NCBI RefSeq assembly: GCF_001422815.1
Contig: NZ_LMMP01000001.1
Coordinates: forward strand, 117,847-181,846
Direction: 5' to 3'
Length of the DNA: 64,000 bases
Source: Methylobacterium sp. Leaf91
GTDB lineage: Bacteria; Pseudomonadota; Alphaproteobacteria; Rhizobiales; Beijerinckiaceae
Shown here: piece after piece, positions 1 to 7,508 of the stretch
Numbering within the stretch: position 1 is the first letter of the stretch
Layout of the letters: every line of letters begins with the position of its first letter
The notes under the pieces: generated by a model
The model's database searches: none
Seen by the model: the letters and a program-made list of their open reading frames with translations, nothing else
Told to the model about the DNA's origin: nothing
Made by a program: the position numbers and the translations under genes

Positions 1-242
1 TGGCCGTATTGCTGGACCGGGAAGTTCTGCTGGTTGGCATTGCCTTCGGCGGCGGAGCTCATCGGGCAGGTGGCCGGGTTGCGCGAAAAAATATCGTCGC
101 GAGACTGGATCGAACCTGTCGTCTCGACATCGTAAGGCGAGACCGTCGTGTAGCGGGAAGGACTATCGTAGGCCATCACCGACGAGATCGGGGCCACACC
201 AAGAACAAGGGCGGTGGCGATGGCGGCAATACGGGACTTCAT
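1..242 (-). CDS. Small exported protein, C-terminus outside window
   Basis: The visible 80 codons start at an ATG preceded by an AGGAGCC ribosome site. They begin with a charged residue pair and a hydrophobic stretch ending in MAYDS, a typical Sec signal peptide with cleavage near residue 24. The mature part is polar, rich in Ser, Thr and Asn, with a single Cys (NPATCPMSS) and no recognisable domain. The reading frame is open to the window edge, so the true length is unknown. Function not recognised; a periplasmic or surface protein is likely. Confidence 0.7.
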   Translation of the reverse strand, partial: MKSRIAAIATALVLGVAPISSVMAYDSPSRYTTVSPYDVETTGSIQSRDDIFSRNPATCPMSSAAEGNANQQNFPVQQYG

Positions 243-424
243 GAGGATTGCTTGGCTCCTATAAGCTGCAGACCTGAAAGGGTGTCTGCTTGTTGCTGTT
301 GGAAACCAATATGGGGCGTCATCGCGATCTATGACGTGCCGACCCGCACGCGCGATCGCGGATTAGAATATGCGCCGCCGGATCTCGCATTCCCGCGCGT
401 CTCCCGGACCGAGGCGCGACTGGA

Positions 425-468
425 GCGCTCTCCGCCGAAGTGAATGCCGGTTCGGCGAAAAAGAGCGC
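425..468. terminator. Two-tier hairpin downstream of the antiporter gene
   Basis: Outer arms GCGCTCT (425-431) and AGAGCGC (462-468) enclose inner arms CGCCGAA (433-439) and TTCGGCG (451-457). It lies about 55 bases beyond the stop of the minus-strand antiporter gene. There is no T run on that strand, so termination is plausible but unproven. The rest of 243-522 shows nothing else. Confidence 0.4.
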
Positions 469-522
469 GGCAAAACAAAGGCCTGGACGATGTGACCCGA
501 CCCAATGGGGTTGGGCGCAGCT

Positions 523-2145
523 CTAGGCGACGAGCCGCGCCTCGATCAGGTCGATCTCCCGGACGAGCCGCCGCAGCAGAACGTCGTCGATGGCTTGCGA
601 ACGGCGCAGGCGGTAGAGCGCCTGGCGCTCGGCGTCGATGCCCGCGAGGCGCAGGCGCTTCTCGGTGAGCGCCAGTTGCTTCACACGGCTGACATCCTTG
701 CGGGGCGTCTCCGTCGGCGATTCCAGACCTTCATAGCGATCCATGGCGCGGGCGCCGGCTTCCACCGCGATGGAGGCATCCTCCTGCTCCTCCACGAGGC
801 GATGCTGCAGGGCCTCGATCGCCTTCACGGCGTCGTCGCGCGCGGCGGCGCGGGCCGCATCCTCCTCGGAATCGTGGCTGGGCTCGGGTGGGAGGCGAAG
901 CCCGCGCAGGAGGGGCGGCAGGATCGTGCTCGCGATGAGGAGGGAGGTGAGGATCACCCCCATCGCCAGCAGGATGGAGAGGTCGCGCGCGGGGAACGGC
1001 GTGCCGTCCGCCAGGGTGAGCGGCAGGGTCAGGATACCCGCCAGCGTGATCGCGCCCTTCACGCCCGCCAGGGTGGTCGCGGCCACGAGGCGCAGGGTTG
1101 GCGCCTCTCGTCGGTCGCCGTTCCGGCGCGCCTTCATCAGCACGAACTGGAGCGAGACCCAGACCCAGACGAAGCGGATGGCCATCAGGCCGCCGGTGAT
1201 GGCCAGGATCCAGGCAACGAGCCAGCCCGCGCCCTCGACGTCGGACTGTTTGGCGGCCTCCCGCAGGACCGCCGGCAGCTGCTCGCCGAGGAGGACGAAG
1301 ATCGAGCCGTTGGCCGCGAGGGCGACCGTGTCCCAGACGGCGGTGCGCCGGACGCGCGTGGCCCCCAGGCTGCGGCCCTGGATCTCCACATAGGTCATGG
1401 CGATGCCGGCCGCGACGGCGGCGAGGATGCCGGAGGCGTGGACATGCTCGGCGGCCAGATAGGCGCCGAAGGGCGTGAGCAGGCTGAACAGGATCTGCAG
1501 GCCGGGGTCCTCCCCCGTGCGCCGGCGCAGGAGGTCCTGCGCGCCCATGAGGAGGAAGGTGGTCGCGGCGCCGATGCCGATGCCGCCCAGCGCGAGCCAG
1601 ACGAAGGTCGTCGCGGCCTGGGGCAGCGAGAAGGTTCCGGTCAAGGCGGCGGCGATGGCGAAGCGCAGGCAGACGAGGCCGGTGGCGTCGTTGAGAAGGG
1701 CCTCGCCTTCGAGGATGTGCATGAGACGGCGCGGCACCGGGGCCTGCGCCGCCACGGACGAGACCGCGATGGGATCGGTCGGTGACAGGACGGCCGCGAG
1801 GGCGAAGGCCACCGCGAGGGGGATGCCCGGGATCATGACGTGGATCAGCGTTCCGATGCCGAGCACGGTCAGGACCACGAGGCCGAGCGCGAGGGCCAGA
1901 ACGGTCTTGCCGTCCCGGAACAGGTCGCGCTTGGGAATGCGCCAGCCATCCAGGAACAGGAGCGGCGGCAGGAAGACCAGGAAGAAGATCTCGGGGTCGA
2001 GGGACGTGCTCGGCAGCGGACCCAGGGCCAGGGCCACGCCGATGGCGATCTGGATCAGCGGCAACGGCAGCGGAAGCAGGCGGCCGAGGGCGCCGCTGAC
2101 GAGGACGGACAGCAGCAGGGCCAGGACGACGGTAACGCTTTCCAT
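523..2145 (-). CDS. Na+/H+ antiporter, CPA1 (NhaP-like) family
   Basis: A 540-residue inner-membrane protein with about twelve hydrophobic segments over residues 1-410 and a hydrophilic, Arg/Glu-rich tail of about 120 residues. The CPA1 signatures are clear: FLPPLLFLDGW near residue 60, SPTDPIAV near 120 and EGEALLNDATGLV near 147; the Asp of LLNDATG is the expected ion-binding residue. Length and layout fit bacterial CPA1 exchangers that use the proton gradient to expel Na+ or K+. The charged tail is predicted to be helical and may regulate activity. A GAGG ribosome site lies a few bases before the ATG. It is single-gene, transcribed away from the transposon. Confidence 0.93.
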   Translation of the reverse strand: MESVTVVLALLLSVLVSGALGRLLPLPLPLIQIAIGVALALGPLPSTSLDPEIFFLVFLPPLLFLDGWRIPKRDLFRDGKTVLALALGLVVLTVLGIGTLIHVMIPGIPLAVAFALAAVLSPTDPIAVSSVAAQAPVPRRLMHILEGEALLNDATGLVCLRFAIAAALTGTFSLPQAATTFVWLALGGIGIGAATTFLLMGAQDLLRRRTGEDPGLQILFSLLTPFGAYLAAEHVHASGILAAVAAGIAMTYVEIQGRSLGATRVRRTAVWDTVALAANGSIFVLLGEQLPAVLREAAKQSDVEGAGWLVAWILAITGGLMAIRFVWVWVSLQFVLMKARRNGDRREAPTLRLVAATTLAGVKGAITLAGILTLPLTLADGTPFPARDLSILLAMGVILTSLLIASTILPPLLRGLRLPPEPSHDSEEDAARAAARDDAVKAIEALQHRLVEEQEDASIAVEAGARAMDRYEGLESPTETPRKDVSRVKQLALTEKRLRLAGIDAERQALYRLRRSQAIDDVLLRRLVREIDLIEARLVA

Positions 2146-2266
2146 GCGCCTCTTTCATGGTGGAGCCGGTGGCGGTGTCGATGCCCCGGCGGTGTGGCGT
2201 CATAGGGGCGCGATGGCGCGTCGTGGCCATCGTCACCTGCGGGGCACCGTAGGGCGCAGCGGCGCC

Positions 2267-2362
2267 AACCTCCTCGGATTACCTGCATCGGCGATGGCAT
2301 GACAGTGATCGATGTGACGGTCTTCGGCGTCCGTAGGGAGGAGAAAGGCCAAAATCTCGAGC
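2267..2362. repeat. Diverged direct repeat, left copy
   Basis: Aligns with 5899-5992; over 80 columns (2281-2360 against 5911-5990) 65 bases agree. Read on the minus strand both copies give a related peptide, with the shared core IDHCH followed by IAD and a Gly-x-Pro. Several differences are synonymous, which suggests relics of a coding sequence. This copy ends exactly where the transposon inverted repeat begins. Confidence 0.75.
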
Positions 2363-2382
2363 GATTATGTAAATTGCAAACC
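2363..2382 (+). repeat. Left terminal inverted repeat of the transposon
   Basis: Twenty bases, GATTATGTA then AA then TTGCAAACC, matching the right end except at three positions. It sits 38 bases upstream of the transposase ATG, so it may overlap the transposase promoter. Confidence 0.8.
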
Positions 2383-2420
2383 TGGCACGGTTGAGGTATA
2401 ATCTTGGCAGGAGTTCAGCG

Positions 2421-3383
2421 ATGTCCGTTCTCAGCCAGCCCCAGTTCCATTGCGAAGAAGCCGCCTTCTCTTGGCTTGAAGCGACGCTGTGGCCGCAGGG
2501 TCCGGTTTGCGCTCATTGCGGCGGCATGGGTCGGATCGGAAAGATCAAGGCGAACCCCGAGAAGCGCATCCGCATCGGCCTTCACAAGTGCGGCGACTGC
2601 AAGAAGCAGTTCACGGTGAAGGTCGGCACGGTGTTCGAGCATGCTCGGCTCCCGCTCCACAAAATGCTGCAGGCCGTGCATCTGATATGCTCTTCCAAGA
2701 AGGGCATCAGCTCCCACCAGCTCCACCGCATCCTTGAGGTTCAGTACAAGACGGCGTGGTTCCTCTCCCACCGCATCCGTGAGGCCACGCGTGATGGCTC
2801 CCTGGCTCCCATGGGCGGCATCGATGGAATGCCCGGCGCTGGTGGCGTCGTTGAGGCTGACGAGACCTTCATCGGACACGAGCCCGGCGTGCCGGAGGCA
2901 CGCGCCTATCACCACAAGATGAAGGTGCTGTCCCTGCTCGACCGCGATGCCGGCAAGGTCCGCTCCGTGGTCGTGGACGACATCAAGCCTGAGACCCTTC
3001 GCCCGATCATCGAGGCGAACATCCTCAAGGAAGCAAGTTACATCACCGACGAGGCCAGCATCTACATGAAGGTCGGCGCCACCTTCGCTGGCCACCAGAT
3101 GACGACGCATTCCGCCAAGGAGTATGTTCGCGGCATCGTCCACACGAACACCGTCGAGGGCTACTTCTCCGTCTTCAAGCGCGGCATGAAGGGCGTCTAC
3201 CAGCACTGCGGTAAGCAGCACCTGCACCGCTACCTCGCCGAATTCGATTTCCGGTACAACAACCGGGTGAAGCTGGGTTGTGGCGCTGCGGAGCGGACAA
3301 GCCGTGCGGTCTCTGGTATCGTCGGCAAGCGGTTGACATACCGGTCAGCTCACGAAACGCGGGCGCTACGATATGCCCTCTGA
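2421..3383 (+). CDS. IS1595-family (ISXO2-like) transposase
   Basis: A 320-residue DDE-type transposase. The N-terminus carries a zinc ribbon with CAHC near residue 33 and CGDC near 58. The catalytic domain shows VEADETFIG (first Asp, near 147), ITDEAS (second Asp, near 209) and HTNTVEGYFSVFKRG (Asn/Glu region, near 241), the usual IS1595 arrangement. The start ATG has a GGCAGGAG ribosome site just upstream; an earlier in-frame start at 2391 lacks one. No frameshift or internal stop is seen, so it may be active. Its last 11 bases overlap the next gene, which implies translational coupling of the cargo to the transposase. Confidence 0.93.
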   Translation: MSVLSQPQFHCEEAAFSWLEATLWPQGPVCAHCGGMGRIGKIKANPEKRIRIGLHKCGDCKKQFTVKVGTVFEHARLPLHKMLQAVHLICSSKKGISSHQLHRILEVQYKTAWFLSHRIREATRDGSLAPMGGIDGMPGAGGVVEADETFIGHEPGVPEARAYHHKMKVLSLLDRDAGKVRSVVVDDIKPETLRPIIEANILKEASYITDEASIYMKVGATFAGHQMTTHSAKEYVRGIVHTNTVEGYFSVFKRGMKGVYQHCGKQHLHRYLAEFDFRYNNRVKLGCGAAERTSRAVSGIVGKRLTYRSAHETRALRYAL

Positions 3384-4185
3384 AGACGAAACGACCCTCA
3401 CCATCCACGGCCTCGAAGCGCATAACGAGGCCGTGGATGGAGAAGTCTTTGCTGAGAAGCTGAAAGCTTTTCTGGCTGCGCTAGCTGCTGCCGACATAGC
3501 AGCTAATGGTATACGTCGACATCGCTATTTTGTGAGCGCGCTAGAAAAGAACACAGCAACCGCACGCTTTGAGGAGCATCTGTTTAACAACGGGCCACCT
3601 CCTGCATCTAGCGTCGCATATTACAAGCGTGGATTGTATCAAATCCAGAGCGGTGATCCGAACGCGAAGAACTTGCCTATCAGCTTTGTACGGCAAGTGG
3701 CCCAGCTAAATAAAAATGTTGGAAAGACTTTCGCCTTTGGTGAGGCAAAATTTGGTACGTCTGAGATATTTCGGCTTGATGACTTGATGCGGTCTCAGGC
3801 AACTCAGCTACTTGCGGAGATGACGCGTATCGAGAAGGGTACGCAAAAATTCTTCAAGGGGTACGCTGCAACATCCTTTGATGGAGTGCTCAAATCCGTC
3901 GACTTGCGAGGCGAAATTAAGAGGGCATACTTAGTTTTAAGCGTTGGAGGCCATGAGATTGACTGTGATATTACACAGGTTGGTCTTGATATGGTGCGAG
4001 GCGCGCTCGATAATCGCGCAACCGTGACGGGATTAGCATTCTATCGCGGAGATAGTGGGTTGCCAACCAATATCGAAATTCGCGCAATCAAACTAATCAG
4101 CAAGGTCAAGCCAGACATTGCTCGCTGGCGAGGCGCTTTCATGCCGATGGGAAGCGAAGCCGAGATCGAGTGGAGCCGCGATTAA
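3373..4185 (+). CDS. Uncharacterised transposon cargo protein
   Basis: A 270-residue soluble protein, no signal peptide or membrane segment, with no family I recognise. The N-terminal third is helical and Ala-rich (KAFLAALAAADIAAN); the C-terminal half has alternating beta-like stretches ending in GSEAEIEWSRD. The start overlaps the transposase by 11 bases and the stop lies two bases before the PIN gene start, so it is part of one transcript. Position directly ahead of a PIN nuclease suggests an antitoxin or effector-control role, but it is longer than usual VapB-type antitoxins. Codon use is less GC-biased than chromosomal neighbours. Confidence 0.75.
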   Translation: MPSEDETTLTIHGLEAHNEAVDGEVFAEKLKAFLAALAAADIAANGIRRHRYFVSALEKNTATARFEEHLFNNGPPPASSVAYYKRGLYQIQSGDPNAKNLPISFVRQVAQLNKNVGKTFAFGEAKFGTSEIFRLDDLMRSQATQLLAEMTRIEKGTQKFFKGYAATSFDGVLKSVDLRGEIKRAYLVLSVGGHEIDCDITQVGLDMVRGALDNRATVTGLAFYRGDSGLPTNIEIRAIKLISKVKPDIARWRGAFMPMGSEAEIEWSRD

Positions 4186-4187
4186 TC

Positions 4188-4754
4188 ATGAAGGCGGACT
4201 CTATGTATTGGGATACTTGTGTTTTTACGGCATACCTCAATAACGAGGTGGATGCTTATGGAAATTACATCTCTCACATTGGCCAATATCTTGACGAGGC
4301 AGTAGATGGAAAATGTAAGATATATTGCTCTTCCATAACATTGGCCGAGATAACACGCGGCAACCTGAATACAAGCAAGTACCAGAAATTCGAAGATTTT
4401 CTGGATGAATACAGCGCAGCCGTTGTGCAGGTAACTCCGGACCCTGTGATAATGAGCCTAGCGGGCGATTTGAGAAGCTTGCAATACGAGAAGACTGGCG
4501 GAAAGAGAAAGCTTCTGACGCCAGATGCAATACATATAGCATCCGCGCTCGTAATACAGGACGTCTATAAAGTTCCGATCAAAGCCTTACATACGTTTGA
4601 TGCCGGCAATTCGAAAGGACCAGAAGGTAGATCCCTTCCAATCCTCCTTGCAGAAACATGGTGTGATGCAATAGCAGATGACCCGATTGCCCAGAGGCTC
4701 ATAAACTTACCTAGATGCAAGCCAGAGCATCCAATGCCGAAGTTTCCATTATGA
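4188..4754 (+). CDS. PIN-domain nuclease-like protein
   Basis: A 188-residue protein with the PIN acidic set: D9 (YWDTCVF), E54 (SSITLAEI), D113 (LTPDAIHIASA) and D138 (LHTFDAG). These match the four metal-binding residues of VapC-like ribonucleases, so it is probably catalytically intact. It is longer than typical VapC toxins (about 130) by a C-terminal extension ending PEHPMPKFPL. The ATG at 4188 follows the previous stop by two bases and has TGGAG upstream; an in-frame start at 4170 is less likely. It overlaps the next gene as ATGA. Likely an RNA-cleaving effector within the transposon cargo; target unknown. Confidence 0.8.
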   Translation: MKADSMYWDTCVFTAYLNNEVDAYGNYISHIGQYLDEAVDGKCKIYCSSITLAEITRGNLNTSKYQKFEDFLDEYSAAVVQVTPDPVIMSLAGDLRSLQYEKTGGKRKLLTPDAIHIASALVIQDVYKVPIKALHTFDAGNSKGPEGRSLPILLAETWCDAIADDPIAQRLINLPRCKPEHPMPKFPL

Positions 4755-4939
4755 GTAAATCATCTGATAACCCGAGGAAGGCGGTAGCAAAGAAGCCGAC
4801 GCCGGACGACGGCCTCACCCAGTCCGAGCGCTTCATCAAAGCCGCTCAAGAACTCGGGACGGATGATGATCCCGAGCGATTTAAGGAAACCATTCGAAAA
4901 GTGGCTAGAACGATTGCTGCTCCTGTAAAAAATCGATAA
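4751..4939 (+). CDS. Small charged cargo protein (62 residues)
   Basis: Starts with an ATGA overlap with the PIN gene stop, a strong sign that it is translated. The N-terminus is Lys/Pro-rich and disordered; residues 28-58 form a likely amphipathic helical pair (SERFIKAAQELG, then RFKETIRKVARTIA). No known domain recognised. Small size, charge and coupling to a PIN gene would suit an antitoxin or adaptor, although antitoxins more often precede the toxin. Stop is nine bases before the convergent abortive-infection-like gene. Confidence 0.7.
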   Translation: MSKSSDNPRKAVAKKPTPDDGLTQSERFIKAAQELGTDDDPERFKETIRKVARTIAAPVKNR

Positions 4940-4947
4940 TTTGAAGC

Positions 4948-5781
4948 TTAATTCCTAGAACTGAACGCTTGATCTGGATAAAATCGACGCATTGCAGTTC
5001 GACGCGGACCATTCGGTAAGTATTTTAACATATGAAACTCGGTCAGAAGTTCGCTCAATCTGCCTGAAACTTTAGATAGCCCGTTTGCTCCCGTTAGTGC
5101 GATTTCAAAACTCGTCATCTGGGAGCGAACTAACCTAGAATAGTTATCCTTTTCATCCTTAGAAAGGATAGAATCATCGCGTAAATTTCTTAGCATTGTA
5201 TATAGCACTCTAAAAAATGGAGAAAATGCATATTCATATCTATTATGGACTACAGTTTCGTAGATTTTTGCCGCCGCAGGTGCGTCGGCTGATGGTTTGT
5301 GCTTGTTCAAAGTGTGTACAAATTCTCGCCATGCCGCTTCGAAGGCGCCGCTTCCAATAAACTCCTCGTCCTCCAGCTCCATTAATGCGTCATATTCATC
5401 TGTGTGGTGAAAAACAGCTTCCCGTCTTATTTCTCTGAGTAAATCTAACAATTGAAAAAAAGAACTTTCGAACCTTTGTTTGTGTCGCTCCTCGCGATCT
5501 TCCTTTGTGAGCCTCTCTTGTTCCTGCCGGGCATCTTGAATCTGACGCTGCTGAAAGCGCAGGGTTATTAACACAGCTATAAAGCCCACTGCCGCGAACA
5601 ACGCGTTAAGCGCGCCGAAGGTATCGCCCCATTGGCCTCGCTCTACGACGGCCGGAAGTCCTAACTTGTCTACGAAAATGGATTGAAACACCCAACTGAG
5701 CCACAGTGCGAGCACAACGCCACTGATACCCCAGACTTGCCATCCCCTCACGTGATTCACCTCCATTAGCAGATCATGCAA
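4948..5781 (-). CDS. Putative phage abortive infection protein (AbiC-like)
   Basis: A 277-residue membrane protein. Two hydrophobic helices lie at about residues 13-35 and 53-75 (the second WGDTFGALNALFAAVGF), followed by a coiled coil rich in Gln/Arg/Glu (about 76-100) and then the conserved soluble part FESSFFQLLDLLREI and FSPFFRVLYTMLRNL. This order is what I know from the putative AbiC family (putAbiC), described as phage abortive infection proteins. Function here is inferred. It is the only minus-strand gene of the transposon, just inside the right inverted repeat, with its own promoter region in the last 20-40 bases. Low GC marks it as acquired. Confidence 0.75.
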   Translation of the reverse strand: MHDLLMEVNHVRGWQVWGISGVVLALWLSWVFQSIFVDKLGLPAVVERGQWGDTFGALNALFAAVGFIAVLITLRFQQRQIQDARQEQERLTKEDREERHKQRFESSFFQLLDLLREIRREAVFHHTDEYDALMELEDEEFIGSGAFEAAWREFVHTLNKHKPSADAPAAAKIYETVVHNRYEYAFSPFFRVLYTMLRNLRDDSILSKDEKDNYSRLVRSQMTSFEIALTGANGLSKVSGRLSELLTEFHMLKYLPNGPRRTAMRRFYPDQAFSSRN

Positions 5782-5798
5782 TACGACTGGTCGGGTCG

Positions 5799-5818
5799 AG
5801 TTTGCAAGCTACATAATC
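5799..5818 (-). repeat. Right terminal inverted repeat of the transposon
   Basis: Reverse complement reads GATTATGTAGCTTGCAAACT, matching the left end at 17 of 20 positions. It starts 18 bases upstream of the minus-strand cargo gene start, so that gene's promoter must overlap the transposon end or the flank. Confidence 0.8.
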
Positions 5819-6181
5819 TCTAAATCATTCGGCCATCGCAAGAGATTGCAGTCGCCATCACCTTGGTGCGTTTGCTTCATAAAGCCGAGAAGGCGGCCGC
5901 CTCCTGGATAACCCACATCGGCGATCACATGACAGTGATCGATGCGTTGGTCCTCGGCGTCTGCACGGAGGAGAGAGGCCGAAATCGTGAGCCCCTTAGG
6001 GCGAAAGCGGGCCGCGCTCCGCATCGGGCCCCCGATCTGCCTCACTAGAAGGCAGAATGCCTATCGAGATTGCAAATCTCGATGCCTCCTGTAAAACTCC
6101 GCCTGGTATACCAGAGCCGTGAGCCTGCGATGGCGGCGGTGATCGGCGGGGCGGGTGGTCGAACAGGGGGAGAACGAGAGG
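5819..6181. other. Intergenic stretch between transposon and HPP gene
   Basis: About 360 bases without a convincing gene. It holds the right copy of the diverged repeat (5899-5992) and two hairpins. CTGCCT/AGGCAG is at 6039-6057, and a perfect 9-bp stem ATCGAGATT/AATCTCGAT with loop GCA is at 6063-6083. The hairpins could terminate lost transcription or shape the leader of the HPP-family gene downstream. Confidence 0.5.
5899..5992. repeat. Diverged direct repeat, right copy
   Basis: Partner of 2267-2362. On the minus strand it encodes a fragment with AEDQRIDHCHVIADVGYP, which continues open for some 78 codons (5809-6045) but has no family resemblance I recognise. Contains a perfect CGATCAC/GTGATCG stem that the left copy has lost on one side. 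Likely a relic of a gene or dispersed element. Confidence 0.7.
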
Positions 6182-7321
6182 ATGTCCAACATCGCCGGTC
6201 CTGGACGTCGTCTCGGCGAGCTGCTCGGATCTCGCCTGTTTCGGCCGATCCTGGCGGGTGCGACGCTGCGCGAGCGTCTCATCGCCTGCCTCGGTGCTCT
6301 CCTGGGCATCGCGCTGACCGGCCTCGTCAGCGGCTGGATCGTCGGAGAGGGGCCGCACATTCCCCTGATCGTCGCCCCGATGGGAGCGACCGCGGTGCTC
6401 CTCTTCGCCGTGCCGGCGAGCCCGCTCGCCCAGCCCTGGCCGATCATCGGCGGCAACACGATCTCGGCCCTGATCGGGGTCACGGCGGCCTATTTCATTC
6501 CCAACCCCGTCCTGGCCATCGGCGTCGGCGTCTCGCTCGCCATCGCGGCGATGTCGTTCACGCGCTGCCTGCATCCGCCGGGCGGTGCCGCCGCCCTGAC
6601 GGCGCTCATCGGCGGGCCGGCCATCGCGTCCTCCGGCTTCCTGTTTCCCTTCGTCCCCGTCTGCCTGAACTCCCTCATCCTGGTCGGCCTCGGCATCGCC
6701 TTCCATCGGCTGTCGGGGCGGCAATATCCGCATGTTCCGCAGGCGGCGCCCGTCAACGTCCATGGAACGGCCGATCTGCCCGCTCCGCTCCGCGTCGGCT
6801 TCAATGCCTGCGACGTCGACGCGGCGCTCGAGTCCTTGAACGAAACCCTCGACATCGACCGGACCGACCTGGATCGGTTGCTCCGCGAGGTCGAGAGCCA
6901 GGCCATGTCCCGCGCCCATGGGGAGCTCGACTGCGGCACGGTCATGTCGCGGGACGTGGTCACGATCGGCGTGAACGATACCGTCGCGAAGGCGCGCGAG
7001 TTGCTGCTCAAGCACAACATCCGGACCCTGCCCGTGGTCGACGGCGCGGGCCGGCTCGCAGGCACGCTGGGCCTGCGCGAACTGGCCTTGCGGGGCGACG
7101 GGGCCATCGCGCAGGTCATGTCCGAGGCCAGGACCGCCATGGCGGACGAGCCGGTGCTCTCGCTGGTGGAGCCGCTGAGCAACGGACGCACGCATGCGGT
7201 GGTGGTCACGGCCGAGGACCGCAGCATCCTCGGCATCGTCACCCAGACCGACCTCGTCGCGGTCCTCACGCGCCTGGTCTCGAACAAGGCCTTCGCAGTG
7301 CCCACGCCGCACGCGGCGTGA
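6182..7321 (+). CDS. HPP-family membrane protein with two CBS domains
   Basis: A 379-residue protein. Residues about 25-165 hold four or more membrane helices with the family signature RCLHPPGGAAA near residue 131 and PMGATAVLLFAVP near 66. The C-terminal half (about 245-370) has two CBS repeats, GTVMSRDVVTI and QVMSEARTAM being their starts, which normally bind adenosyl ligands and gate the membrane part. HPP proteins are integral inner-membrane proteins; a nitrite transport role is known for plant relatives only. The start at 6182 is chosen because GGGGAGA lies 10 bases before it. Probably monocistronic. Confidence 0.88.
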   Translation: MSNIAGPGRRLGELLGSRLFRPILAGATLRERLIACLGALLGIALTGLVSGWIVGEGPHIPLIVAPMGATAVLLFAVPASPLAQPWPIIGGNTISALIGVTAAYFIPNPVLAIGVGVSLAIAAMSFTRCLHPPGGAAALTALIGGPAIASSGFLFPFVPVCLNSLILVGLGIAFHRLSGRQYPHVPQAAPVNVHGTADLPAPLRVGFNACDVDAALESLNETLDIDRTDLDRLLREVESQAMSRAHGELDCGTVMSRDVVTIGVNDTVAKARELLLKHNIRTLPVVDGAGRLAGTLGLRELALRGDGAIAQVMSEARTAMADEPVLSLVEPLSNGRTHAVVVTAEDRSILGIVTQTDLVAVLTRLVSNKAFAVPTPHAA

Positions 7322-7401
7322 TCCGTGGGTCGGCGAGCATGGCCCGGTTGTTGCGTGGAGAGGGTGTTTCCCTCCCACCGTACCAGCACGGGTTCGGGCC
7401 G

Positions 7402-7503
7402 ATGCACGACACGCCGCTTCTTCTCCACCTCCTCTACGTGATCCTGATGGCGTCGAGCATGATGATCACGTGGCAGGTCCACCGGCTTCTCGGCCGCGCC
7501 TGA
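7402..7503 (+). CDS. Possible 33-residue membrane peptide
   Basis: A short open frame, MHDTPLLLHLLYVILMASS then a hydrophobic continuation to RLLGRA, forming one membrane-spanning helix. An in-frame ATG at 7339 would give 54 residues. No strong ribosome site is visible. It fills most of the gap before the convergent HD gene, whose stop lies six bases away. Plausible but unproven. Confidence 0.3.
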   Translation: MHDTPLLLHLLYVILMASSMMITWQVHRLLGRA

Positions 7504-7508
7504 GCGCG

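Larger units (their letters stand above)
2363..5818 (+). mobile_element. IS1595-family transposon with defence-like cargo
   Basis: The limits are set by an inverted pair: GATTATGTAaaTTGCAAACc at 2363-2382 and its reverse complement at 5799-5818, 17 of 20 positions matching. Inside are an IS1595-type transposase, three tightly coupled plus-strand genes and one minus-strand gene, all unlike the flanking genes in base composition (cargo markedly AT-richer). No clean 8-bp target duplication is visible: left flank TCTCGAGC, right flank TCTAAATC. The insertion may therefore be old or rearranged. IS1595 members with passenger genes are known; the cargo assignment here is my inference from the termini. 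Confidence 0.8.
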
